From Trichuris trichiura (taxonomy: Eukaryota; Nematoda; Enoplea; Trichinellida; Trichuridae), in the NCBI GenBank assembly GCA_037903355.1, contig JBAJFE010000016.1, positions 248,001 through 312,000 on the forward strand: 64,000 nt of DNA, read 5' to 3'. This document shows positions 12,801 through 26,739 of the stretch, piece after piece (the first letter of the stretch is position 1; each line of letters opens with the position of its first letter). Position numbers and translations under genes: made by a program. The notes below the pieces were generated by a model, which was not told the origin of the DNA, made no database searches, and saw nothing but the letters and a program-made list of their open reading frames with translations.

Positions 12801-15139
12801 AGCTGACATAGAAAATTGAAACGTAACCATTAGCATTTATGTTAACCTGATGATTTCGCAATGCACCTTATATCAAGTGACTATTTTAGGAAATTGCGAC
12901 AAGCTTAATTTTGCGCTGCTCGTAACTCACGTTCGACCATTCTCATTTTAAAATAAAAGCACGGACGGTGAATTTGCAAGTCGTAAAAATTATTGGGATT
13001 CATTCTTAAAATTCGTATGGTTAACTTTTCAGTTACAAACTTTCGGTCTCACAGAAGCATTCGAAAATTGAAATAATCTCCGAGTAGAGCAAGGGATTTT
13101 CCATGAAACAAAATGAACTTTCAAACAAAGTTCAAAAAGACAACATACGGAACGAGCATTGAATTTTGCGCGAACTCTTTCAATGTGTTTTATAGCGAAC
13201 CTGCTGCGGTAACTGCTTTGCCTATTTAGGAAAGAATACCGCGTAAGGATAGCTCGCTTTTGCTACTGCTAATTATTTAAGTTTTTTGATTACTAATCCG
13301 AATATACGTCCAGGTATTCGTCGTGATTTTGTTGAAACTGAAGTACGAAAACTGAAGATTTCACATTACTGACTTTACAGTGCAACACGAATGGTCCCCA
13401 CCTTTTGTACGTCTTTTCACAATGCAGTCGAGATAATAGCTATAGCTTCTCACGTTTGTTACCGGAAGATGAAGCTACATTTATTGCTTTCTTAATGTGC
13501 ATTCCTGGCTAATAAACTGGTCGGTATGCTGGAAATCATTTCACTTTTAACATTGCTACTCAGCTCTGGACGCTGCTTGGACGACAAAGCATTACTTTGC
13601 AATTAACTGCGTAATGGGCTTTTAAATGATGTTGTAATTTTGAATTCCTGAACTCTTAAATGTCTCACGGTTGGCTGCATTCCTGAATGTAAAGTTTTAT
13701 CTTCGGACAGGGTGGAAAGCAGTCCGCACGCGCCTTACCAAATGCCTCGTTTTTATTCATGCTGCTGGCTGCTCATTCTAGCTACCGACACCAAGTGACA
13801 AGTATGAAAAATAAATCGTACGAATTCACAAAATATTATCACCTTGAAAAGAGCTCAGCGATATGTCGATCACGGAAAAAAGATAGTCATATATTCTTCT
13901 GTGAATTAAGGCTGTATTTATTCTTCGTCAACGTGGACGGTTTTTGGCAGTTCTTTTACTTTTCATGTTCGGGCATATTAAATTACCTCTTTGAATCAAT
14001 ATCTTATCCAAGAATTGTTCTGTCATCACGCTATTCATTCAGAAAGATTGACTAGCGAAGAATCAAAGTTCAAACACCGAATGTGCAACGAACGCATGAT
14101 TACCAAGGTTTCTTTTTTCTAAGATGTCATTTTCTCCAATTTCCAAGACGTCAATGCTCAGTTCAAACATTAGACAAGTCATTTCTAAGGTATAAGTTCA
14201 TTCAGCACAACCGCTCAACTGGTGGTGCCATGCTTTCAATGAAAATTCAGAATGCAAAAGGCAATCAGAGGAAGATTTTCCATGGAAAGATATTCGTTGA
14301 CGAAAGAGGTTTTAATGATAGTAAACTGCTGAAGCTTCGAAAAATACTGCAAACAACCCACGCGGGGAAACAGGAAGGGAATTTTGAATCCTTTAATGAA
14401 TGTCCAAAAATTCAAGGCAGCTGAATGGAAGCAGTGTAAAACATGACCAAATTTCCATTTTGCATTATTCTGTTATTATTGACTAAATTTTGATTGACTT
14501 GGAAGCAGACCGCGGAATGCGTATTTAGTTCTTACAATATTTTTTGAAACCATTCGGCTTCTGCTTCGTGTTCCTTCATGTGGTTAAAATCTTACGGACT
14601 TACTCTGTGTGACGCACGGACTGAAAACAAGAATTAATTTCAAACTGTGTGATCATAGGTCTTTTACGTGAAAGATCTACCGAACATGAAACGCATGTCC
14701 GTTACAAACCACCCTGTGCTTAGGAACTGCGTGATCATTTAATAAGTGAAAAGTAACTAACATCAAGCGTATTTACTTGGTCCAAAGCGCAACGAAAAAT
14801 TTTGTTTACGATGTTGCAATGTTCACTTTGATACAATGTTTCTTAATCTTTATTGGATTCACTTTTTTAACTTCAGTGCCATGATTCCCCTATCGAAAAT
14901 GACGAAAATAAGCTCATGTTCAAATAGCAACCGAGGTAAGCTGTTCGTGGGGTAAATTCATGGGAAACATTACGGAAATAAAATTCAAAGGCTAAACAGG
15001 CAATAACATTTCCATAAATGTCACCCTCAGGAACTTGCGCCATTTAAAAACAGAGTAGTTTTAATTGGCTTTCACTTAATGGTTCGAACATTCATCGACT
15101 AACGCTCTTTCCTCAATATGAATACGACTTAACGTTTAT

Positions 15140-15140
<1 letters not shown>
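6821..15140. other. AT-rich interval, no gene recognised
   Basis: Open frames here are short (mostly under 115 codons), lack family motifs, and do not link by compatible splice sites. The region may be intergenic sequence, or lie near a gene whose exons I cannot see. The 113-codon open frame at 14,083-14,424 is the longest and has no recognisable domain. Confidence 0.4.
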
Positions 15141-15203
<63 letters not shown>

Positions 15204-15204
15204 G
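15141..15204. repeat. (TAA)n trinucleotide microsatellite
   Basis: About 64 bp of near-perfect TAA/AAT repeats, bounded by TTAA-rich sequence on the left and AGCAAGAAGAGG on the right. Confidence 0.95.
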
Positions 15205-18200
15205 CAAGAAGAGGAAAAAATGAATGCGCATATGTTTATGCGACAATGAACAAGCTAGATATCCCTTCATCGTGATAGCGCGACAGTTGCGCTTTAAAAC
15301 CTATGCGGTCTGAAAAAAAAGTGATTCCAGAATTTTAGGGGAATGGAACACACGAAATCCAACAGGGCAGTAGTATTACCTGACGTTTGAATTTGTCGCT
15401 GGTGACTAATGGTTGAAGCATTAAAAACATGGCAAACGTTGGGATATAATGCAGACAAGCAGTATTTACATTCCGTTTGCATTCTACTGATGGGAATCGG
15501 AGCTGCGTGACTTCAATTTTACCAAAGTTTTAAATGCATGAGATACCTGGCGAAATGATGTTGCTCATTTTTTAGGAAATATTTTTAGACGCAAAAAAAG
15601 ATTATTTTCAAAAACAAAATCAAGCTGAAATGCAGTCTTAAATTCGTTTTTGGCCAGTGTTGGCAAAACGAAATGCCATAGTAAGCCAGAATTTTTTAAA
15701 AGCGTAAAAATTATTTGTCATGAGGTAACGTCGCAATAACGAGAAGTGAACGTCAGTATACTGATTGGTATGAGTTTTTAAAAAGAGTTACGAAATAATG
15801 AGATCACTTAAGGCTAACTAGACGTAATTAGCATAAATCTGAAAAATATTTTAGGACCGTTGACTCCAGTTTTTTGTACGTGAACCTCGGGACAAAATTT
15901 GCCTTCCGGAATGCGGTATTTTTGTCGCACAAACGAAATAGGGTAGCATAACACACGAAAACTATTGTGAAATACGTTTCTTACCTTTCTGCCGAAACCC
16001 AAGCAATAGTTGGTCTGGAATATTGCCACTGAATTTGCCGACACCTGCTTGGACAGAACACTTTCGATCACTACTTTCAGAAGAAGTGAAGATGGAGCAT
16101 CGTCGAAAGTGATCCAAGTCAAGTTCACTCAATCACATGGTTCCGCATTTATTAACGGGTGAAGGACAGGTTTTCTCAAAAGCAATCACATTTAAACGCA
16201 AAGCGAAGAGCGGATTAGACTTGTATTCATATTTCTTCCACTCTGAGCGTATTGACCAATGAAACATTAATTATACATGACTACACTTTATCCTACCCTT
16301 TGCTGTTAATGATTTGAATTGAGTGGTAATGGAGACGAAATGGTGGTGACCAACAAGTGCGCAAGTTCAGAAGGTCTAATGTAAAAACATCTCTTCATAA
16401 ACTGGAAGCAATTCCCTGAGATGCTAACTGCCGAGGAAGCAGATGCGGTTCCTCCAATACAACTCTTCCAATATTCCGGTCAGATACGATTATTGATTTG
16501 CATTGCTCAGTATTTGGTATTCACGAGAGTTAAGGGCTAAAGACAATGATAGTGACCGCAGAGAGACCAAAAGATCAATCTTTTCGATTCAAACATTGTG
16601 CAGGTTTGCATGCATGATTCCTATTTCTAATTTATATGCTTCAGCGCGGTACGTTCATTTGATACACTCTCGATCGTTAAAGTTGAAATGTCGAAAATGG
16701 CAACTGATGAAACCCGTCTTTATCAGCTTCCTTAAGATGGTTCAATGTTAGCGATTCTATAACAAGGCGCATTCAGGAGCTCAACTTTGCCTTTCAGGTC
16801 TTCTGCTGACATTTTTAACACGGAAGGAAAGGACGCGCCAATTTAAGCAACACGTGACACTCGGCTAGTTAATTTAAATATTAAAAAAATATGCTTCCTC
16901 CAAAATTATAGAAAACATCACGGAAAGCGCATTACCTTGAAAGCTCTTGGGGTAGCAACGATATGACGGGCGGGCGACAAGGGAACAAGATTCAAAGACT
17001 TTTCATTGTTGACAATCGGTAGTCATTATCGTGGTCAGAAATGATTGGTAATAAGACGGCTTCCAAATGTTGACTATTGGAAAGTAGTCTTCCTTAAAGC
17101 AGCATGCCGAAAGATTAAATTCTAATACAATTTTTTTCTCCTTCATTTTTGACTATTTATTCTTTTTCAAAACAGGAAACCCATGAAAATGCAGCCGAAA
17201 GCGTATTTTCAAAAAATGCTAAAGCGTTGTTCAACAGAAGATCAGTTGGCAAGATGGCATTGCTGAGCAAGTCACGCTGCTACCTTTTCGAAATCAGTTA
17301 TTTATTTTGAGACAAGAAAACGACTTGTATCGTTTGAGGAGATGTATAGAATACGAGAATTTTATTTTCAATCAAATAATGAGCTCGAAACGGTAATAGT
17401 GAACTTACGACTATGTAACTTCCTTCGAAGACTTCATTAGGCAAACCTTTTAGTCAATATAAAAAACTTCAATAGTCAAAAAAACAGGACGGTTTTATCT
17501 TTGTAGATGCGGCGGTTAATGATGAAGAATTGCTTAGCAAAGTGCTACTGGTGGAGACGAGCTTTCCTAGAATGTTTAAGAGAACAAAAACTGATCGATC
17601 GAATTATTCAAATGTGGACTTGATTTATTGCAGATGCATAATGCAATTGAGTAATAAATGGTCAAACCTGTGCTCGCTTGTAGAATTGTAAACTGAAAAA
17701 TTTCTCCAGGAACTGTTACTCAATCTTCGTTTAATTGCTAATCGTAATGTCGAGCACTTCGAAGTATTGACAACACTGGCATGAGCTATTCCATTTTATA
17801 ATTAACTAGACAAATCCAAGCAAAGTTCTATAGGGATTTTACATGAAAGTTACGAACTTCAAATTTTAATTTGGAAGAATATATCATTTAAAACGTAGTT
17901 ATACGTAACAGCCAATTGAAATTTCATAGTTTATCTAGCGCGGGACAAATGGACAAAGTTGATGTCAAGTTAATGTCAAACGTTGATGAAACTTTCGGGA
18001 TCATCCTGATTCCATTGTCAACGATGAGTGCTGCAGATGAAAAAATAAGCTTGTCTTTTCTTCCCATTGAATTAGTATGAGAAACATTTTTTTCCTGTGA
18101 AACCTGCCTATTAATAAGCCATTTTGCTCCAAAAGTAAACCTGCTGGAGGAAGGTGTCGAGTAGAAGCAACTTAACTGATTAACTACTAACCATTTCATA

Positions 18201-20693
18201 CATTATGCTATAGCCAAGAGACGAAATAAGCGCAGTTAAGAATTGAAAATAGGCAGTGAACTTTTTTAGTAGCGACATAAATCTCAAAGGTACCCTCATT
18301 TAATGCGACCGGTCGTTTGCTGATCCGCTACGCGTTTATCCGTTGCATTGATTGAAAAACGGGTTTTCATTTGATTAACTGTTACGTAATTTATTTCCAT
18401 TTGCAAGGCTCGCTTCATGCCGTGGACTGAGCATGTTGATGCGATAGCTGAAAATGTGATAAATGATTGCCGTCAGCAATGCCTAACTCGACGCAATTTG
18501 CCATATGTAGGCATTACTCTGCAAAACGGCTAACAGCTAACTGCCTTCACTTGGCGTAGAACGAGTAAACCATTATGCCGCGAAGGCTGTCATTTTCCCG
18601 CCTCCAATTTTCGTTGACTGTAAGGCGAACTAACGGTGAGCAGATTTCCTGTGCGAGCGGCTTCAAAGAAATGCAGTGTTCTCAATGGATGTATGGGGAA
18701 AAACATTTGTAAGTCTTATCAGTTTTAACCAACAGTCAAAAGCCAAAGTAACCACAAGTATTAGTTAAGCTGAATAATGACCACCCGTTTTAGATGATAA
18801 AGGTTTGACGGTACATTTAAGATATGAATTGAAGGAAGCCATTTTTAAAGCACATCGGTTAACTATATTGAACCTTGCGGGCAGAAATTCCCTTGGGATA
18901 CCTTAGTTAAGACTGTATTAAACTCAAAAGCTGCTATCCCAATTGGCAGCCTTGCGAATGTTCCCCTGTGGAATACGGAAGAAGAATATTAAAATGTGCT
19001 AGAAATAATGTAACCGTCACGAAAAATGCTATACTAATGCAATTATAGCAAATTGTCATCGTTTTCGACAACGCAGAAATTCCGCATGTAAACACACCGC
19101 AATTTGATTTTCGCTGTCTGCCCATAACGACTTGGCAACCAACTTTGCTCATTTTGTTTTGCGCGCATAATTCTCGAAGGACGTTGACGGTACAACTAGC
19201 TTTAACGGACAAAAGTTAAATACGAATGGCAATGTCGACATATAAACCTGATCATCGACTATCCTAAGTTAAACAAAACGATTGCGTATGTAATCTCCCG
19301 CTTCAAATGGTTCTATGCGTTCAGCGGTTTGATGCTGTAATTCTACAGCCGCAATTCCAACGTTTGCGCCTTGTCAAACAAAACCATAATATTTTCAGCG
19401 AGGCAAAGGTACATTTCCTCAGTGAAGCTAACTTCTCCATCAATCAGAACTAACATACAATCAACAGCGTTGAGGTTTAAACTCTGGACGGGCAACAGGG
19501 CAGAATGCAAATTTAAATTTAAATTTAAAAACTAGACACATCCCAAACAGTTAATAGTACTTTTGGCTTTACGTATATCAGAAATTTCAATTTAAAATTG
19601 TATTTTAATGTTGCAAAGGAGAATCAACTCGGAAGCGCTTATTATCTTAAATATCTGCTATCAGTTTTAGTTTTTCTAGAGGGCACACCTATTGCCCACC
19701 ACTTTCAAAATCTCAACTCTAAACATGCTTGTGCAAGCCCTAACTCTGTTTTTATGCTTAAATACTTTCTCCGCAATTAAATCAACAGTCACTGCCTTCC
19801 AGTAGCTACGAAAAAAGAATGAAAGTCCTGCGGACGAGCCTAGTGTCCCAAAGCAAAGACTGCACATGCAAAATTGAAAGTCTGTACATCTATAACTTAT
19901 AGCAAATAGTTGAAAAGGTACAGCGGAGAGATTAGCTGTGCAAGGTCAAAACAAAACCTCCGTTTTTCCGAAAGCTTAAAGCGGGAATAAGCTGTTTTCA
20001 AATAACAGATCATGAAGATACACGCAAACGCTAAAAAACCGTCTATATTAATATTTTTAACTTTTCTAAAAGTTGTCAGCATCAATAGCTTATTCACGAA
20101 GCCGTATTCTTAGCTACACGCTCTTGACGGAACAATAGCAGTCCTGAAAGCATTATGAGTTGTTCATAGCTTTGCTATTAAGCTTATTTGGGATGAGATG
20201 CGTCAAATAAATCCCACAATTCTGAATTTAATTTCTGTCGTAACTCTGAGGAAAGAATAGCGTTCACAATCACCTTTATTAGCAGTAAAAATAAAAATGA
20301 GAATATCTCATCTAAGGCAGCTACCTATTAATGTTACATTTATTTTCTTTAAAAAAAGCTCTATCGTTCACCTCTGCCTCTACATGCCGACATTTGGACC
20401 ATTGTCAACTACAAGATGATGAATAATGGATATAGTTTATCGTCACGTCAATTTTCCGAAGAAGATCACTAACAGCTGTCAGAAAGGCATTGAGAAACAA
20501 TATTCAATAATATTTTGCATTAACATGCTATAAAATTTTTTCTTTACTTCTAAACAGGTAGTACCAAGAGGCAGCAGTAACAAGAAAACCACATCAGCGT
20601 AATTACAAACAAAATAAGCGAACCAGGTGCAAATCATTGAAGGTTTTACTCCAATTTCATTTATGCTCTCGGGCCCATTTCTACTTTCCACAA
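15205..20693. other. AT-rich interval, no gene recognised
   Basis: No recognised gene. One minus-strand open frame (16,128 down to about 15,985) runs into a consensus donor (AAAG|GTAAGA), so it could be an isolated exon, but nothing in its sequence identifies a family. A TTTATT at 20,339-20,344 (AATAAA on the minus strand) lies about 350 nt past the stop of the tetraspan gene and may be its polyadenylation signal. A short self-complementary TTTAAATT array sits near 19,510. Confidence 0.4.
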
Positions 20694-23600
20694 TCAGTTC
20701 TTCCAGGGTGCATCGCCGGAATTGAGCTGCAAAGAGTTAACTGCAAAGTCAGGCTCCTCCGGGATGAAAAATAGCGGTTTTAAGCGCGCTGTGGACTTTT
20801 GAAGCAGCCTGTTCAATCCCGGTACTATTTTTAGCTTGTCTTCCGAAGCGGAAAATAATTGCAGAAAAACGTGCAGCTCATTCAGAGCGCATAGCTGTAG
20901 TAGCATAAACGACATGGCAGTTAAAAGGAAAGAGCTTCCTGAAAGCTCAAAATGAAAACAAATGTTTCTTTGCGAAAATAATTACCATAGTACGACTTGT
21001 ATTTGGACGGTTCCCCTTCGGTGGTCGGTTTCAAGCGGGTATTCATCTCATCGTCGACAACACAAATGAATTGCATTAGTCCAATGGACAGAAGAATACC
21101 TAGAATTGAATCAGCCTACGCTTCAATGTTGAAACGACAATTTTTTAACAGCCATGAAAAACAACTGATTCATTATATTGGAACTACAAGTGACAAAATT
21201 TGCATTCAAATGTTCATGCACAGGACTATCTCGCTTTACCAAATAGTACATTTTAAGATAACTAATAAATAACGAGGCGTTGGCGCTTGCAATGCTTTCA
21301 GCTTCTGCAAAAGGCGACAACGAGCGGCATTCCAAACTGCGTTTGAATAATGTCATTTTACAAGAAGCTTTTGTTCTGAGAATCTCAAGAGACAAAATAT
21401 TAATAGCTCTTGTTGTCAAATGAATTTTATTTATAGCTCCTCTTTTCGCCAAAGAAGCGAGAAAGGGTTTTTGCCAAACCAATCCGACTTTTTCCCTTAG
21501 ACAAGACGAGTTTATCAACAGCTGTAACCTCCAGTCGACGATTCGCTCGTTTGAAATGCAGACCATTGTGGGAATAAATTCACTTCTTAACTAAACGAAG
21601 GTAAATCGATTTAAAAAATTCTGAAATTTAATGATAGAACTTTTAAATTTTAAAACGAAGTATCGTATACTTTTACAAAAGCTCTGAAGAGCAGAATTTT
21701 AATTTAAAAGTCAAATTCTTTACGTGATCCTATTTTGCAATATGTTTTCCGCGTCGATTTCAAATAAACACGATAGAAGATTCGACGAGGTGACTTTTTC
21801 ACGGATTATTGGCATAATAAATAACCTTACCTGCCATTACATGTACTACAGCTGCTGTGATGCACTTTTTGTTGTTTTGCATGTATCCATTGACCGCGAA
21901 TATAAAACCTACAGATGCAAGCAGTAATGCAATAAAATGCAAAAAAAGCATCAAAAGCATTCTGCCTAAATTAAACGCGTATTATTTTCATCCGGATATG
22001 TACCCAAGCAAGACGATTACTTGCAATTGCACCTCCGGCAATGCTGAATGACGTCAGATCATCTTCGTCCGGCGTGGACAGCTTGTGAAGGCATGTGAAC
22101 TGCGCCGATTCGTCGTCTATAGGAAATTGTCAGCTTTGGAACATGACAATCATATTTTACTTTACCTCGCAGGAATTTCTGCTCCGCGGCGGTCAAGTTT
22201 TCCGCATGGTTAACAATAGCTTGACGGCAGATTTTCCAGTAGCCAAGATGAAAGTGGAAAAGCCATTCCTGCAATCGAGAATACATTTTTCGAACAGAAG
22301 TTTTAAATAATATACTGTAGGAGCAGTCTTTATAAATTCTATCGACGTAGCTTCTGGGAGGCTCCAGGAAGCTACGTCGATAAAATTTTAAAAAAAAACC
22401 ACTTTACCTTAAACAGATAAACTACGTAATTTCAAAAGGCTATGGCACAATGCTGTATTTCTAGCACTTTTTCCCGCGCTTTGAAGTAGGTGGGCGCATA
22501 CAGCCTGCACTGTATGTCAATTTGCAAAATATTTAACAGCGGCGGCGGAAAACGGGCTAAAGCATGTTGGTGAAGTATTGGAAGAAACATCCCGCCAATA
22601 TTACCAAAACAAAAATTACGTGTTTTATAAGAAAATCGCTTTTTAAGAAGATATCCCTTTGATTCCGCATGTTAGCATATCAGATCGTCTCCTGTGGATA
22701 AAAACAAAACATTACTGTAACTACAAAGCTTGGCGGCAATAATTAATATATATTTTGAAGCATTTACGCGTAGTCTGTCCCGCCCTGCTTGCAGATTGAT
22801 AACAGCAGTGTTTTCAGGATAAGTCTTGCCCCGTCGTCAGCCCATGCAATCATTCATATTAATATCCCGACTTTGGATCATTGTGAATGAAATTTTTACA
22901 TCCGTAACTCTCAGGCTTACCAACGTCCCGTCTTAAACGAAAAAACAAGGATGTGGCATGGCAGATAGATAGAGCGTAAACGCGCGAGACAGTCAGTGAA
23001 CTTTAGGAAAGCATTTTCAGCGTAAAGGTCGTTCACATCCTCTGTTTTTACACTCAACGTCATTATGACGTCATCATGACGTAATATTTCATAGATTATA
23101 AAGAACAGCATCTTTAAGCATGGTTAAAATTGTTCACATTTTATTAACTGCTAATCCCAGGCCACTTATTAACATATAGTATACCACGCAGTCAATATAT
23201 GGTTTGACTTGTAAAGTCTACTAAACATAGGTGAGAGATAAAGTTAGTTCAACATTTACCCTATTCTAAATCAAATAATTGGTTGCACTGCAATCGTGGA
23301 AAGGATTGAAAAGCGCGGGAAAGTTTATGAGCAAATGAAAGTATCTCATGGCAAATTATTACGCTAATAAAAATCGTATTAACAATGAAGGACTTCTGCT
23401 GGTATGAATGCCTTTTTTTCATCAATGGGTTATTGATCAAAAAGCCCAATTCGCTTCTTTGAGCTATTTTAAAGATGTGCCAATTTTGAAGTGTCAAAGC
23501 AGGTACACTAAATGGCAAGAGCTCAATCTTAGAGTTCTTTTCCTACCTGAATTTTTGCATATACACAAGTCCTATGAATATGATGAAGAGTGTTGCATGT

Positions 23601-24072
23601 TTTAGATTTAAGATCAAGTCCCTCTGAACGGATGGAAAAGTCCCTTTCCGCTTGACCATTAAAGGCAGGGGCGCAGCCTACCGCCAGACACTTCTTCTAT
23701 GCTTAGGCATTGCGACGCACTGAAAAAGCGGATCGCTTACTTACAAAACAGTGCAAACCTGCTAATCTGTCAGAGAGAATATTGTGGCTTGTAATGTAAA
23801 GATAAGAGTTCATGGGATATGGTTACCTTCAGCTCACCGAATTCGTCCGTCAAGTTGACCATTCGTGGTTCAATTGTGTACACCCAATAGTCCAAGCAAA
23901 GAGCAAGAAGCAAAGCAATCAGTACGACTGCTACTAGGAAAAAGTTGAAGAAAGCCAGCGATCTCCTGGTGCACTTCATATAAACAATTGTGTCGACAAA
24001 GCCGCCCGCGCTATGGTTGTGAATCAGCAACGTTTTCCCGTCTTTCAAGGGATTAACCTCTTGAAGTCTCAT
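20694..24072 (-). CDS. Claudin/calcium-channel-gamma-like four-helix membrane protein (complete)
   Basis: Six exons join in frame: 24072-23827, 22268-22166, 22116-22033, 21965-21831, 21099-20986 and 20938-20694. They encode 308 residues, and every junction is GT-AG with consistent phase. The product has a long N-terminal cytoplasmic tail and four hydrophobic segments, at about residues 41-61, 146-166, 185-202 and 232-250. The first loop has the superfamily signature: DYW after helix 1, GYWKIC in the GLW-C position, and a second cysteine (FTC). An NxS/T site also lies in this loop. The segment after helix 3 carries the block CVVDDEM. These features place it in the PMP22/claudin/TARP (stargazin-like) superfamily. 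Members act as junction proteins or as auxiliary subunits of channels and glutamate receptors. Which branch it belongs to cannot be settled from the sequence alone. Confidence 0.8.
22340..22382. repeat. Short perfect hairpin in tetraspan gene flank/intron
   Basis: Two 15-nt perfect inverted arms (22340-22354 and 22368-22382, TATCGACGTAGCTTC and its complement) surround a 13-nt loop. It lies in the first intron of the tetraspan gene, about 70 nt before its exon 2. It could be a small MITE or an RNA stem. Confidence 0.75.
23055..23084. promoter_or_regulatory. Cluster of CRE-like sites in intron 1 of the tetraspan gene
   Basis: A full palindromic TGACGTCA lies at 23066-23073. It is flanked within 12 nt by a half-site ACGTCA on the left and TGACGTAA (77-84 of the same line) on the right. 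Such sites bind CREB/ATF bZIP dimers. Three in 30 bp is more than expected by chance, but function is inferred. Confidence 0.4.
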
Positions 24073-26739
24073 TGCGAAAAGAAGAAGCGGTACAAATGAG
24101 CCAAGCAGTAAATATTTTTCAATCCGTATGTCTCCTCTGAGCGTCGGCTACAATTGCCCAAAGCAACAGCTAAATACCAACGAGGATTTGCCAGCACACT
24201 ACGGTGTCACAACTGAGCAACACGTATACGAAAATGGACTACCCATTGCATCATCAATGAAATATAGACGCTACGAGAGAAGTTTGAAGAACGAATTCCA
24301 TCGATTTACCAAAACGATGCTTCGCTGTGCGCTGTCCATTTTCCATTCAAAATTAACTTTGTAACGTGGACGCTACTTCCCGCGGCAAGTCAGCGTTGGT
24401 GCATGCAATCGTTTGCCATTAGGACTTCTTTTATGCCTAGTTAGTACGAGACAAATTGTCGTTAAATTCAATAGGGTGCTTAAGTGGTTGGAAAATAAGA
24501 AAGGCAGCATTTATCGACTTTTTCTGAAATGGGACGATGGGTAGAGAGCTGATCAAAAAGTAAACACCTAACGACAACAAGCGCACGTTTTTGCGAGCAA
24601 CTTACGAAATCCAAATGAGCTAAGGTAAATCTTCACTATTTCAACCGCCTAATAATTTAAAAAATTCAGAGAATAAAAAAATTGACTTTACTGCTCAAAA
24701 GCATTACTATACATGAACTTTTACTACTTTAGGATTTTGCTCAGAGAGAAAGCACCATGTTGGAATTTTTCTCGTATTCATTGATTCAAGAACATAACAA
24801 TTAAAACCTTTTCTTTTGTTTTAAGCTAATCCGGTCAACTTCCGAAATTAACCCGTCTTGTTTTGCTTTCTAAATTTTGATGACAAAATGACTGACGGAA
24901 CTGTCTTCAACATTTCCCAAATAAACAATGTTAGTATGTGAATATCACATGAAATAAATAGTTTCTGCGAGCAGGCTTTAAATGATAATACTAAAAATTA
25001 ACTCTGCTGATGCTTTTGTAGGTGAGCTAAGAGAAAATACCGTACTCTAAGTAGTTGTCATGTACCGGTGTCTTAATGTCTAGAAATTCGCACTGAAAAG
25101 TACATCTATTTACTTAGCTGTCGCCAGCACTACACTGCACGACTACTGTACCACAGTCGTGATACTCAGGGTGCTACATAACCTGAGGGCCAGAATATAA
25201 CAAAAAGGAATTTATTTCGCTTCAAACCTAACCAAATGGGTGGAAACAGTAGGGCGGTAATCAAAAATCGTAAAAACAAAAGCATTGTACGATGCGAGAT
25301 GTGAGCCCAACCATGTACGCGACATGTAGTCCAAACCGTGCGAATTTAAAATAACTATTTCGGCGGGAACAACCTAGTTACCGCCGAAATAGTAAGACAT
25401 CTTGACAGACGTGTGGAGATTTCGCTCTTTTCGAACAATTTTTAAAATCCTGCCTGTTCAGGAAAATTCAGTCATAAGTTTGCTGAATAAATACGAGTGT
25501 ATAAGGAACGGCTGGAATCGGATACCACAGATTTTCAAAATACTTACCTTTATACAGCGCAATAGGTTGGAACGTCTAAACAAGAAAATCATGCTTCATT
25601 TGCACCTTGTATATGAATAGCATGAAGGCTGTTTGGGCTTAAAAAGGTTTCGGACTTCCCTGTTTCATCAGAGAGAATATCTGTATTGGGATTTCGAAAT
25701 TAGCGGTTATAAATGTCTTGCTGAGCACTACTTGGAAAATTACAGTAGTTGCTTAATTCTTACACTTTTTCTCTAGCAAATTTAGCACTAAGTCATTAAA
25801 AGCTCGTAGCGTAGCACATGTATTTCCCTACAGGGATAGAAACTTTGCATTGAAAGCAAACAGTCGCAACAATCGGCCATCGAGAGCAAAATCAAGGAAA
25901 TAGTCTTGGCTTGTTGATCTAAAGACTTTCGCAACTACTAAGTCGTTATTCTATTCGGAATAAAACTACTCTTAAGAGACAGACTTTATTAAAGGAGTTG
26001 CAAATCACGACGAGTAGTAAACGCAATGCGCCGTTGCGAATTGGCTTTTGCTTCTCAACTTTAAGGAATGATCACTTTAACGCATTCGTTGCCTGGAAAC
26101 AAAACAAACAAAAAGTAAGCCCGCTTCTTTTAGCCCTCTGAATCGTTACGTAACTTAACGCAAAGCGCGGCCTATTGTTTGTTGCGGATAAAAGATAAAT
26201 CTGTTACGATTTGGCCAAACAACATGGTATTAGAAAAAATTAAATGCCAACGAAGCAGTATTCTTATTTTAAGCCAACTCTACACGAAGTGTACCTGCAA
26301 ATCGGTTTACTATCCTGATTGATGCTTTGCTGTCACGTCGTTGCGCGCTTGAAGCGAACCGGCGATTACGTCATATCAAGTGATTGAAAAAAACAACCAA
26401 GTAAACAACTTTCTCGGCGATTTCGTTAAAATTTCAAACAAGAACAAACGTGTAGGAGAAAGTTTCGTACTTTTCAAACCTGCCGGCCGGAGCGCCCGTT
26501 TGGTAAACACGGTCCAATTTCGTTCGCTTGACTGGCACAAGGACGTCTTCGCTTCGTTATTCGTAGCGCCATCGAGCTCTGGTTGACAGAAAAGGCACAT
26601 TTCTAAGAACCTGACGAACGTTGGCACAGTTACAGTATATTCGCATGGGCGTTCAAGTTATTGACTGTGCGGCATTGCGTTTGGTTTCTCAATTTTTGCC
26701 CCCGATGATGAAAAGTTAGGTGCTTTCTACGCTTGGAAA
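24073..26739. promoter_or_regulatory. Shared 5' flank of the divergent tetraspan and syntaxin genes
   Basis: The two start codons face away from each other across 2.67 kb, so both promoters should lie here. No clear TATA box stands out. A perfect 13-nt inverted repeat (25354-25366 with 25381-25393, ACTATTTCGGCGG) forms a hairpin with a 14-nt loop. Open frames at 26,376-26,627 exist on both strands and look fortuitous. Confidence 0.4.

Noticed and set aside
15985..16128. Minus-strand frame ending at a strong donor (AAAG|GTAAGA)
   Set aside because: Attractive as an isolated exon, but no matching acceptor, partner exon or family was found.
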